Origin: Rhizomys pruinosus
Lineage: Eukaryota > Chordata > Mammalia > Rodentia > Spalacidae
Assembly (NCBI GenBank): GCA_009823505.1
Contig: VZQC01006583.1
Coordinates: forward strand, 1,310,366 to 1,374,365
Direction: 5' to 3'
DNA length: 64,000 bases
In this document: positions 34,069-44,214 of the stretch, one piece after another
Position numbering within the stretch: the first letter of the stretch is position 1
How the letters are laid out: each line of letters opens with the position of its first letter
The notes under the pieces: generated by a model
The model's database searches: none
What the model saw: only the letters and a program-made list of their open reading frames with translations
Told to the model about the DNA's origin: nothing
Position numbers and translations under genes: made by a program

Positions 34069-34857
34069 AGGTCTGATATTTGTTTGGAGGCATTCTGCTT
34101 CTGAGGCTTTTTCCATTCCTTTACTTTTGATTGGATGAGTGTTTGATTTACTTTTTCATTTCCTCTTCTGATTCCTTCAGCATTTCCACTTACTTTTGGA
34201 GCTTCTCAATCTCTTCCTGTAGCTCTTTGCTTCGCTGGTTGGTTTCCTTCTTTTTCAACATGGAATCTTTTCAGTGTTTCCACTTCCTTCTGGAGTTTGT
34301 CATTCTCTCTCTCTAGGTCCTTCTTGAGTGTTTCATTCCCTTTTCTTAATTCTTTGATTTGCTCTTTGTAATCCTGTACTTCTTTAAGTATGTTCACAAT
34401 TGTACTTCTGATATCTGTGTCCTGGGCCATCCCCAGGGGGATCCCACTGGAATCTTCCACAGGGTTGGTAGAGCTTGGTGTGGGATTATCCTGCACCTTT
34501 CCCATGTTGTCTCTTCTTCATGTCCCTCGCACATGGGCTTCTCCTTGCCTGTATTCCAGTGTGAATCCCAAATGCCTCTTCACTGTGTTGAAGGTTTGCT
34601 TTGCTTGCCTCCTTCAGATGCCTTCCTTGTTTGTTTGATTGATTTGTTTTTCTCCTTTATTCCTTGCTTATGGATTGTTGAATTCTCTAAACTCTAGGCT
34701 TTCTATTGGAAGTCCAACTCACACTTCCCTTTCTGTTCTGAAGGTTTTCCAAAGAATCCACTTGGACACTCCTTTGGCAATCCCAGTTGTGTGTGGGGGG
34801 TGGCTGTTTAGCCCATGCCCCAGTACCTGTGCTTCAGGTGGTCTTGGGAACCCCCCC
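34069..34857 (-). mobile_element. Reversed L1 5' UTR/ORF1 fragment inside L1 ORF2
   Basis: Read on the minus strand this is L1 5' UTR from 'ttcccaagaccacctgaagc' (about 34853) into ORF1. The start MGKVQDN is at 34505 and about 100 codons are open to 34206. Coiled-coil sequence continues and stops at 'aatatcagacctg' (34069). The surrounding plus-strand ORF2 is continuous across it: '...accatatttcag' resumes as 'agatttcaaactatac'. There is no polyA and no clear TSD. The left joint shares tttCAG with the ORF2 sequence (microhomology), and the right joint carries a run of 10 C. It is not identical to ORF1 of the host L1, so it came from a related copy or has diverged since. Confidence 0.85.
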
Positions 34858-36015
34858 CCCAGATTTCAAACTATACTACAGGGCTATAGTCATAAAAAAA
34901 ATCTTGGCACTGACACAAAAACAGACCTGTTGACCAATGGAACAAAACTGAAGATCCAAACTTGAGCACACCTCATATTTGACAAGGGGGGCGAGAAGAC
35001 AATGGAGGAAAGACAGCATCTTCAGCAAGTGTTGTTGTCAAAACTGGATCACCACTTGTAGAAGAATAAAGTTAAACCCCTACCTCTCACCCTGTACAAA
35101 GACAACTCCAGATGGATTAAAGACCTCAACGTGAAACCCAAAACTCTGAAGGTGATAGAAGAAAAAGTTGGCAGCAGCCTATAAGACTTAGGTGTAGGAA
35201 AAGACTTCCTAAATCAGACATCAGCTACGCAAGAAATAAGATCAACAATTGACAAATGGGACCTCATGAAACTCAAAAGCTTCTGTACATCAAAAGAAAC
35301 AATCAAGGAAGTAAAGAGAAAACCCACAGAGTGGGAGGAAACCTGCACTGCAGATACATCTGACAAAGCATTGATTTCCAGAATACATAAACTTCTCAGA
35401 AAACAAAGAAGAAAGAAAACAAATGACTCACTCAAAAGATGGAGCAAAGAGCTGAACAGAGACTTCACAAGTGAGAAATTAGAGTTGGCTGAGAAACATT
35501 TTGAAAAGTGTTCAATGTCACTAATAACTAAGGAAATGCAAATTAAAACCACTTTAGGATATCTCACTCTGATAAGACTGGCTAGGATCAAGAAAACAAA
35601 TGATACCAAGTGCTGGAGAGGTTGTGGGGAAAGGAGAACACACATCCACTGGTGGTGGAAATGTAAACTGGTACAGCCACTATGGAAAGCAGTGTGGAGA
35701 ACCCTTGGAAGACTCAAAATGAGCTTACCACCTGACCCAGCCATACCACTCCTGGGTATATACCCACAAAACTCATCTAACCACAGAGATACATGCACAA
35801 CCATGTTTATTGCAGCTCTCTTCACAATAGCAAAGAGCTGGAACCAACTCAAGAGCCCCTCAACTGAGGAGTGGATAGAGAAAATGTGGTACATCTACAC
35901 AATGGAATTCTATTCATCAGTAAAGAAAGATGACATCATGAACTTTGCAGGTAAATGGATGGACCTAGAAGATATTATGTTAAGTGAAGTAACACAGTCC
36001 CAGAAAAACAAATAA

Positions 36016-36143
36016 TGAATGTTATCCCTCATCTGTAGATGCTAGCACCAATTACCTAGTTGTAAGTATTTCTTGTGTGGGGCTCCTTGAGCTTCTGTTC
36101 AAGTATTTGGGAGTGGTGCATATTGGAAAGAACAACAAAAACT

Positions 36144-36174
<31 letters not shown>

Positions 36175-36368
36175 AGAAAAGACCGAGTCAATAAACTGAC
36201 TGAAATGGTGAACTTCTCAAAACAGTCAACTTCTGCATCGAGAATTTTGAGAAAGAATGAGAAAAAGATGAAAACGTTGTTTGGCAGAATGCATGAGATC
36301 TGGTGTGATGGGGGAGTAGGGAGATGACACCGTTCTATAGATGATTTGTAACGTAACCTTGTATTAAA
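36016..36368 (+). mobile_element. L1 3' UTR
   Basis: Follows the ORF2 stop. It contains (CAA)n at 36134-36176, the phrase ggcagaatgcatgagatctg (36288), a G-rich tract (gatgggggagtaggg) and a short A tail. The same order occurs in the antisense L1 at 2082-2360. Confidence 0.85.
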
Positions 36369-36381
36369 AAAAGACAAAATA

Positions 36382-36635
36382 AGTTTGTTTTGTGTGTGAT
36401 ATTTTCTCCTTTTGATTAAAAGAAAACTGCATGAAGTACTAGTTCTAAACTTGTGATTATACTAAACTGTGTTAAGAAAATAAATAATATGATAATAATA
36501 CTAAAACAGGGTAGTGAAATGGGCTTAAAGAAATTCTTTGGATGTTGCTGAAATTAAATGGACTAATATGAACTACATTACTTTAAATTGAGATTACAAG
36601 TTTGAGGCTTGGGCAAGTACTAAGAGTGGCAATAA
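36382..36635. other. Unique AT-rich spacer
   Basis: Nothing recognisable between the L1 target repeat and the 33-bp array. Confidence 0.5.
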
Positions 36636-37078
36636 ATTGTGGATAAAAATCAATAGAAAGAAGCAAGGAAATGTGGATAAAATCAATATGGAGAAGCAAG
36701 AAAATGTGGATAAAAATCAATAGAGAGAAGCAAGGAAAAGTGGATAAAATCAATAGAGAGAAGCAAGAAAAAACAGATAAAAATCAATAGAGAGAAGGAA
36801 GAAAACATAGATACAAATCAATAGAGAATCGAGAAAACATAGATAAAATCAATAGAGAGAAGCAAGAAAATGTGGATAAAATCAATAGAGAGAAGCAAGA
36901 AAACGTAGATAAAAAACAATAGTCAAGAAAACGTATATAAAAATCAATAGAGACGCAAGAAAACATAGATAAAATCAATAGAGAGAAGCAAGAAAACGTG
37001 GATAAAATCAATAGAGAGAAGCAAGTAAATGTGGATAAAATCAATAGAGAGAAAACGTGGATAAAAATCAATAGAGAG
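36636..37078. repeat. 33-bp minisatellite, block A (about 14 units)
   Basis: Modal unit: atgtggataaaatcaataga then gagaagcaagaaa, 33 bp, with shorter units of 26-32 bp. As 33 is a multiple of 3, the minus strand shows frames with an 11-residue period (LLILSTFSCFS-like) that are not genes. Blocks B and C downstream are the same array, interrupted by two insertions. Confidence 0.95.
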
Positions 37079-38697
37079 TGGTTTCATTACCATCATGTTT
37101 TTCTTTTTCCTATAAAGGGGAGAGGTAGGAAGGTTTCTCAACATCTGGAAGGTAAACTTCATTAGGGCCCATTATAAACAGTCAACCCCAATATTATTCA
37201 GAGAGATGCTCAGTGTCCGTGACTCAGGCAGTCTGAGGTTCCTCATTCCTTAATGTTCAGATGGGTCAACCTCTCTGCTGGCATTCCCCAGTTCATCCTC
37301 CCTGCACAGCCATAAGTTGTATGTTTTCAGGCATTTAGATTGTGATTTTTACCTGTGGGAACATAAAATTCTCCTCCCATTGTTAGTTTCAATCAGAAAA
37401 ATTGAAAAATTTATCATAGGATGGGAAACACACAGTTTTCCATTTGTATCCCAGGAAACCACTCCCTAACTGTAAACTAGAGCAAATTGTTACAGTGTAA
37501 TTTCCTATAAAACGGGCATAACATATTAATTGATTGATAGGCATAGGAACTGTGAAAGGATATTTCCTTATCTAGAGCCAAATTCAATAAAAGTGTGTTT
37601 ATAAGTTGTGTAATTAAGCAAAATATATTATACAGGAAAGCTCTGACATCAGCAATGAATTATTCTGCCTAGGAGATGTGGCTAGGGGATTCAAACCTAC
37701 CCCCCCAAATTATAAAGGCCTTTGCCTATAGGTGGGATATATGCAAGGAGAAAGGCAGTAAGTCCCTGTTGTTGAAGACCTGGTGTGAAGATGAAAATGT
37801 TTATAGAAGGAGAAAGGCAGTAAGTCCCTGTTGTCAAGACCTGGTGTGAGAATGAAAAATGTCATGAGACGTCACTTGCTAGTTACACTGGCCTCTGAAT
37901 GCCGAGAGCATTACCAAGGCCCCTAGCAATACAGCAAATATTGGTTCCCTTGAGACAAACAGTCTCCTCTGCAATATCAGCTACACCTCAACAGCCTGGA
38001 GATACTGTCAACAGTGGCAGCATGTGTCAATATATACCAAACCCAAATCATTTGGCTATTAGCTCTCTCCTTGGAGGAATAACCCAGGATGCCACAAGCT
38101 TATGTACTCTAGTGGTTAGGAGAGGTTATAACCACAAAAAAGAACTTGTCACCCTTTATAGAGAAACCACAGTTTGCAGTTTAGCATACCATCCAAGCAT
38201 CTGTATCATGCTCACAGCTTAGCTTGACATAATAAGGGGTACTGCTTAAATGCCCATACATCCAATAGCTGTGCTTTGTTAATATACTAAAAAGGTATCA
38301 CTGGAAAAGCGGTCAATGAGGGAAACACCTGAGCAGACTGGAGTCCAAAAGGACAACTCCAAAGAAATTAGACTGTTTTCTCTCACCCACTTGTGCCCCT
38401 TTCCAAAGCCCAGGGAACAAACTGCGAGAAGAGGAGGCATGGTAGATTGTAGGGCTGCAGAGAGATAGGAACGGAGACTACAGGAATATAGTATGGACTC
38501 CTATTGATCAACATGCCTGCATACAAGCTTCTCCAACTGGACTATGGGAACCTTGGGTTGTTCAAAATTTGGACATAGATACTTGGCAAAATGCACCCAA
38601 TTACCTAATTGTAGAACACTGAGTAACATCAATGTTATCTGAAAACAACTGTGTCATTATATTGTGTGAATCCCCTTAAAAACAAAAAAATAATATA
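37079..38697 (+). mobile_element. L1-like 3' end insertion I, with 16-bp TSD
   Basis: A 1.6-kb non-coding insertion in the 33-bp array, bracketed by AAAAATCAATAGAGAG at 37063-37078 and 38698-38713, though the repeat sequence makes this TSD less decisive. The 3' end 'aatccccttaaaaacaaaaaa' is A-rich. From about 37450 it aligns with insertion II: 'ctctgacatcagcaa', 'cagcctggagatactgt', 'ctctctccttggaggaataa' and 'agggaacaaactgcgagaag'. The last phrase resembles 3' UTRs of old rodent L1 (Lx-type) copies, and the final 80 bp resembles the short L1 end at 52970-53035. I infer an L1-family 3' end truncated within a long 3' UTR. Confidence 0.65.
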
Positions 38698-38859
38698 AAA
38701 AATCAATAGAGAGATGCAAGAAAACGTGGATAAAATCAATAGAGGGAGAAGCAAGAAAACGTGGATAAAATCAATAGAGAGAAAACATGGATTAAAAATC
38801 AATAGAAAGAAGCAAGAAAATGTGGATAAAATCAACAGAGAGAAGCAAAAAAAGTAGAT
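38698..38859. repeat. 33-bp minisatellite, block B (about 5 units)
   Basis: Same unit as block A. It ends in the atypical 'aaaaaaagtagat', which is the left target repeat of insertion II. Confidence 0.95.
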
Positions 38860-40664
38860 TAAGTTTACTTCCCAAGTTAATCATATATAGTCACCCAAAA
38901 CAACATGGGTGAATTTGATGAAATCTGTGCCTTGATTCCACCCTATAGTTATGTATAATACAACTGTCTTCTGGAGACTCATGGGTTAAAAAAAAAGGGG
39001 GGCGGGATACAGACAGACATGAAACCTTTTAGTCAAAAACCTTGCAATTCAAATCTTAAAACAAACTACGGGAAAAGATTTGTTTTGTTCAACAGGACAA
39101 AATGTCACCAACTTAACGGCTGAGAAAGAAAAGATACAGCTTTGCATTGAGTAGGATGTACCAAAAAGTGGCAACTGAAGGTTGGACCCGTTGAACACTG
39201 AAGGAAGAAAAGCCTCAGATTGCCATAAACATCGACCCTTCTGTGGATCCTACATGTAACAACTATTTAATGAGTCCTAATGAAACTTATACCTCTAGGT
39301 GCACAAAGGTTTTGATATGACTTTCTTGCCCCCCCCATAGAACAGGGAGAATATGATGATGTTGAGTCATCTCTCCAACTGTAAATTGGAGACAACTATT
39401 ATAGAGGTAATTCTCTTATAAAACGGTAATGCTTTCTTTAATTGACTAATAGACATAAGAACTGTGAAAAGGATTATACTCTGTTCAAACCAAATATAAT
39501 ACTAAAGTCCTTGGCTATGTCACTTAAGCAAAGTATATAATGCAGGAGCTCTGACATCAGCAAGGATTGTTCTACCAGGGGGATGTTGGCCAGGGGATCC
39601 AAGGCCCCACAAAAGGTAAGGGCTCCTTGCCCCTAAGTTGGGTACCTGCAGGAGGAGAGGCGATAAGACCTGCTGCCAAAGACCTGACGTTAACATGGGA
39701 GGGATGTATTGAGACCGCACATGCAAGGGTACAGATGGCCTCTGGAATGCCAGAGAGTGTTCCCAAAGGCCACTAAACCAATAAAGCAAATACGGGTCTC
39801 CTTGAGTCAAGCAGACTCCACCGTCAGCACCAGCTACACCCTGCCTGGAAATACTGTGCAGAGGGCAGCCATTGCCTTGTATATCCCAAATCTAATTGGC
39901 TGTTGGCTCTCTCCCTTGGAGGAATAACCATGGCTGATGCCACAAGCCTACATCCTCTACAGGTTAGGAGATGTCATAAGCCACAGTAAGACCCTGTTAT
40001 ATTTATCAGGGGGTAAAAATGTAATTCATGGATTAACATATCATCCAAAATATGTGTCTATGCCAAAGTAACCTACCATAACTATTAGTGCTGTTTAAAT
40101 ACCTATATATCTAATTGCTTTGTGCTTCATTAGTAGGAACGAGGTTTTACTCCTGAACAAACTGTCAGCCCATGAAGGAAACAGCCAGAATTGACCGAAT
40201 CCAAGTCAACAGCTCCAGAGAGAGAGAGGACAGTTTTTACTTCTCATCCACCTGTGCCCTTTTCTAAGCCTAGGGAACAATCTGCGGAAGAGGGGGCTGA
40301 GAATGTAAAGGCTGCGATTTGGGGTGAATGGTGAAACTACAGTGAGTGTCTGGGACACTCATTTGATCAACTTGATTGAACAAACAACCTGTCAACCCCA
40401 CTGAATGGTGGGACTTGGGGTTTGGGCACAACAGATCGTAATTGGTTTGCACAGAGAGGCTAGACTTATACACACTACACTACAAGGATTATACTTTATA
40501 CGCTAAACAACGAAAAAAAAAAACCTGAAAGATGCAGGACAGTTATGGCAGAATACATGATCTGGGATGGGGTGGGGGTGGGGGGGGAAGGGAAAGGGAA
40601 ATATGCCTGATCTGAATTGGAAAATGATGTACAAAATGCACAAACCATCAATAAAAATTAAATA
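38860..40664 (+). mobile_element. L1-like 3' end insertion II, with 13-bp TSD
   Basis: A 1.8-kb insertion bracketed by AAAAAAAGTAGAT at 38847-38859 and 40665-40677. This sequence is not the array consensus, so the TSD is convincing. Its 3' end has 'ggcagaatacatgatctggg', a G-rich tract (40568-40595) and 'aataaaaattaaataaaaaa', the architecture of the L1 3' UTR at 36288-36368. It is homologous to insertion I over about 1.1 kb from about 39370. No ORF2 sequence is present. Confidence 0.7.
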
Positions 40665-40980
40665 AAAAAAAGTAGATAAAATCAATAGAGAGAAGCAAGA
40701 AAAGGTGGATAAAACTCAATAGAGAGAAGCAAGAAAACATAGATACAAATCAATAGAGAGAAGCAAGAAAACGTGGATAAAATCAATAGAGAGAAGAAAG
40801 TAAATGTGGATAAAATCAACAGAGAGAAAATGTGGATAAAAATCAATAGAAGCAAGAAAACGTGGATAAAATCAATAAAGAGAATCAAGAAAATGTGGAT
40901 AAAAATCAATAGAGAGAAGTAAGAAAAGGTGGATAAAATCAATAGAGAGGAGCAAGAAAATGCGGATAAAAATCAAGAGT
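40665..40980. repeat. 33-bp minisatellite, block C (about 10 units)
   Basis: Continuation of blocks A and B. Removing insertions I and II leaves one array of about 900 bp. Confidence 0.95.
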
Positions 40981-40996
40981 TAAAATCTACATGAGA

Positions 40997-41228
40997 GGGG
41001 CTGGAGAGATGGCCTAGCAGTTAAGAGCACCGACTGCTCTTGCAGAGGACCCAGGTTCGATCTCCAGCACCCACATGGAGGCTAAGAACCATCTGTAACT
41101 CCAATTCCAGGAGAATCTGAGACCCTCTTCTGACCTCCGCTGCATTGCATGACACGGGTGCACAGACCTACGTGCAGACAGTACACTCATACACATACAA
41201 AAATAAATAAAATTTTAAAAAATTAAAA
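40997..41228 (+). mobile_element. Young B2 SINE with 15-bp TSD
   Basis: Full-length B2. The duplication AAAATCTACATGAGA is at 40982-40996 and 41229-41243. The B box reads ggttcgatct, one change from ideal. Confidence 0.95.
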
Positions 41229-41249
41229 AAAATCTACATGAGAAAATAC

Positions 41250-41465
41250 TAGCTGTGATGTCAGCTCAGTGGTTAAGAGCATTGGCTGCTCTTGTAGAGG
41301 ACCTCGGTTTGGTTCCCAGCACCCACATGATGGCTAATAACCATCTGTAACTCCAGTTACAGGAATCTGATGACCTATTCTGTTCACTGAAGGCATTACA
41401 TGAAATAGGTGCACTTACATACATGCAACCATTTTTCTTATACAAATAAAATAAAAATAATAAAT
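41250..41465 (+). mobile_element. B2 SINE, diverged
   Basis: 'tcagctcagtggttaagagc', 'ttggctgctcttgtagagga' and 'gtaactccagttacagg', with an A-rich end. Older than its left neighbour. Confidence 0.85.
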
Positions 41466-41489
41466 ATAATGCTACAAAAAATGAAAATC

Positions 41490-41695
41490 CCAGATGTGGA
41501 GCTGAAGAGATAGCTTGGGGGTTAATTCCTCCATTGGGCTTTAGTTTATCAGCACACAAGATAGACAGCTCAAAATTATCTAGATCCATGGGCTCCACAT
41601 TCTCTTCTGGCCTGCCTCTGTAGGCACCTGCACTCACTTGCAAATATCAACCCACAGATACATACTCATACACATAATTAAAAATAATAAAAACA
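41490..41695 (+). mobile_element. B2-like SINE, rearranged
   Basis: A B2-type head ('ggagctgaagagatagcttg') and a B2-type tail ('acatactcatacacataatt') enclose a middle that departs from B2 ('tttagtttatcagcacacaa'). Confidence 0.5.
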
Positions 41696-41779
41696 AACAC
41701 TAAAGAAAGATAATATTAATTAGCCCCTTTCCCTCAAAAAGCAGTAGTGGAAGAGATGGTGTATACAAAACAGAAATGG

Positions 41780-43112
41780 CAAATAAATAGGAAAACTGTG
41801 TTTACATCGTTTCAGTGATCTCATTAAATATAAATGAAATTATTTTCAAGAGGCAGAGATTAATAAAAGGGATAAAAAGAAGTAAAGATTACACTGTGTA
41901 TGTTCTACAATACACACCCTCTAAATAAAACAGATTAAAAGAGGGCAAAAGTAGGAGCTGGGGAGATGGTCCCGCATCAAGAGCACTGACGACTCTTGCC
42001 AAAAACCTGGATTTGATCCCAGTACCACGTGGTGGCTGACAACCATCCATAGCTCCAGTTCTAGGGGAATCCTGTGCTCTCTTCTGCTCTCTGTGAGCAT
42101 TGTATGACTCAAGTGCATTTACATACATGTGGGCAGAACACTCATGCACATAAAAATAAATAAAATATTTTTAAAGAGGGCAAAAATAAATAGTGTGTAT
42201 ACAGTCACCCAAAAGGAGCTGAGATGGCTGAACTAATAGCCAACAAAGTATATATCAAGGCAATGTTTCTAGAGCTAACAAGTAACCTGTTAATAGCAGA
42301 CAAAACAGACATCAAGCTGAAAGTGATTAGAGACAGGAAACAATGTTCCACAATTATGAATATATGACTGTAGGCATGGAGGTACCTAAGAACAGAGGCC
42401 CAGGTAACAAAAAGTCAAAAGGTACAAAATTGAAGGATGTAACACTCAATTCTAATGATGACATAAGTGTTAACATTCCAATTAAGAGGTAAGTGTAGTT
42501 AAACAGATGATCTCCAAGGCGATATAAGAACCAGTAACTAAGCAATAATATAAGTCAACTAAACCAAGAAAGTGCCATAAAATATTCTATCCAGAACAGT
42601 AGAATATATGCTCTTCTCCAGTGATCCTGGAAGGATTTCTCACTGAGTCTATGTCAAATCACAAAACCACTCTGAATCACCTTGAAGTGGTTAACATCAC
42701 AAAAACATATGGACTATTTGACAGAATGAAATTTGTAACATTCATAAATATGTATCCATAGTCACATTTCTCAGTAGCCAATGAACTGAGGAAGAAATCA
42801 TAAGGGAAATTAGAAAACACTTCAATATAAATGTAAACACAGTAATGTACCAAAATGTATGAGATTCAGTTAAATGCTGTCCCTAGAGAAACACAGTTAT
42901 AAAGGGACTCAATTAGGAGATAAAGCATTTATATAGAGAAGATGTACAAATAACCAATCAGCAAGGAAAAGATGCTATCATCATCACCCACTATGTAACT
43001 GGCATCAAAACCATACTAAATGTCACTTCATACCCTCTAAGGGTCAACAAAAATTTAAAATATGATGGATGAGTTGATGAAAGTCTGTGGGGCCACTTCC
43101 TGACAATGGGTC
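41780..43112 (+). mobile_element. Ancient L1 ORF2 fragment split by a B2
   Basis: 'gtgatctcattaaatataaa' is the endonuclease-region signpost. 'gaagaaatcataagggaaat' lies further in, and 'catcaaaaccatactaaatg' then 'cttcataccctctaagg' come from the C-terminal region. The middle of ORF2 is missing or unrecognisable. Heavy divergence. Confidence 0.65.
41951..42172 (+). mobile_element. B2 SINE in old L1, 13-bp TSD
   Basis: The duplication AAAGAGGGCAAAA is at 41938-41950 and 42173-42185. The head reads 'gagctggggagatggtcccg' and the B-box region 'tttgatcccagtacc', mutated. Confidence 0.9.
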
Positions 43113-43113
43113 T

Positions 43114-43440
43114 TGTGGTTTGAATGAGAAATGCCCTGTATATGCTGAAACGTCTGAACTCTTGTTTCACATATGGAGTTGCTGTTTGGGGAGGTTATGG
43201 AACCATTAGGAGGTGGAGCCTTGCTAGGAGGAAGTAGTCACTAGGGGTTTTATAGCCAGACGTCACTTCCTGTTGTTGTCTGTCTACTTCCTGTGTCTGT
43301 CAGCTTCCTGTCCCTGCCAAAATGTCTTCCCTCACCAAGATGAAACCCTAGCCCTCTGGAATTGTGAACCCAAATTAACACTTTCTCCCTTAAGTTGATT
43401 TTTGTTCCAGTATTTTATCACAACAAAAAAGTAACTAACA
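43114..43440 (+). mobile_element. MT-like ERVL-MaLR LTR
   Basis: Begins TGTGGTTTGAATGAGAA and ends 'caaaaaagtaactaaca', MT-type termini, about 327 bp. Contains 'gttatggaaccattagg' and 'aggtggagccttgctagg'. A B1 has inserted at its 3' end. No 5-bp TSD was found. Confidence 0.8.
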
Positions 43441-43592
43441 GAAAGCTGGGAGTGGTAGTGCACACCTTTAATCCTAGCACTTGGGAGGCAGAGGCAGGGG
43501 GATCTCTGTGAGTTCAAGGCCAGCCTGGACTACAGAGTGAGTTCTAGGCCAGTTGGGCCTGCAGGGAGACCCTATCTCAAAAAGACTGAAAA
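43441..43592 (+). mobile_element. B1 SINE at an LTR end, 16-bp TSD
   Basis: B1 with 'tttaatcctagcacttggga', 'gagttcaaggccagcctgga' and an A tail. The duplication AAAAAAGTAACTAACA is at 43425-43440 and 43593-43608 and includes the LTR terminus, so the B1 is younger than the LTR. Confidence 0.9.
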
Positions 43593-43608
43593 AAAAAAGT
43601 AACTAACA

Positions 43609-44209
43609 AAACAGTGTAAGGTAAAATTGATGGAGTGTGGGTTGCAAGAGTCACTTTGGTTGACACAGAGCACCTAAGCATAGTTTTGCATAATGCTGAA
43701 GAGCATATTAATTGGCAACAGTTTCTTTCAGGCTAATAATTATTTTATAATTATTATCAGCCTGAGAACTGATATGAAGGAATATCTCAAACCTGTGTAT
43801 TCACATGCAGATACTCACACAAAACCTAAAGGAAAATGCTCTAAAACCTGAAAGATGTTTTGAATTCTCAGCTTTCCTCACTATTTTCTCTGTCCTGTCA
43901 TGGTAAGGCTGAGCACTGAGCTTTTAGGCAAACAGCCTTGCTTCAAGTTCTTGGTTTGGGGAAGGGTGGTGCTATTTTGGTTCTAAGCTGTAAACCAAGC
44001 ATCTCAAGAATATAGTTGAGTTCCATGCTGTTGAGAGGTCTTTCTATCAATGGAGGATCTTTTCTGAATCTAGGATGTGTCTTGGGCTTCCTTAAGTTCA
44101 TCCCTGAAAAGCTGCATGAGAGAACTTGAAGTAGCACCCTGGCTTCATAATCATGTGTGACGTAGAGCCTTCAGCCTGTTCCAGTCTCTCTCACTGGGAC
44201 CTCTTGAAG
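43609..44209. other. Unique sequence, no gene seen
   Basis: 43728-43765 contains the perfect-looking hairpin 'aggctaataattattttata' / 'attattatcagcct'. Nothing else is notable. Confidence 0.45.
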
Positions 44210-44214
44210 ATCAT

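Larger units (their letters stand above)
31229..36015 (+). pseudogene. L1 ORF2 (endonuclease and reverse transcriptase), broken
   Basis: ORF2p nicks target DNA and copies L1 RNA. It starts at 31229, 35 bp after ORF1. The N-terminal endonuclease shows SLQENHL near residue 50, then a frameshift at about 31440. The reverse transcriptase lies in two open pieces, 32645-33178 and 33197-33817. The second has the catalytic FADD motif at 33563-33574 and [14 protein letters not shown] upstream of it. The C-terminal piece 35266-36015 keeps the Cys/His-rich region (CWRGCGERRTHIHWWWKC) and ends VTQSQKNK. A B2 with TSD interrupts the endonuclease-RT interval and a reversed L1 fragment interrupts the post-RT region. 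Several internal stops confirm inactivity. Confidence 0.92.
29439..36381 (+). mobile_element. Complete L1 insertion (29452-36368) with 13-bp TSD
   Basis: L1 retrotransposon comprising 5' UTR, ORF1, ORF2, 3' UTR and A-rich end. The direct repeat AAAAGACAAAATA lies at 29439-29451 and 36369-36381, exactly bracketing the element. One integration event therefore made the whole 6.9 kb. L1 moves by target-primed reverse transcription using the ORF2 endonuclease and reverse transcriptase. Both ORFs are broken by stops and frameshifts, so this copy is dead. It carries a later B2 (32187-32416) and an unusual reversed L1 segment (about 34069-34857). Without those two, ORF2 has about the normal L1 length of roughly 1,250 codons. 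Confidence 0.95.

Noticed and set aside
34069..34857. Ordinary twin-primed L1 inversion
   Set aside because: Twin priming places the reversed segment at the insertion's 5' edge next to the TSD. Here it lies deep within a continuous ORF2.
36636..40980. CRISPR-like array (about 33-bp repeats)
   Set aside because: Units are contiguous with no unique spacers, in rodent DNA. It is a minisatellite with two retroelement insertions.
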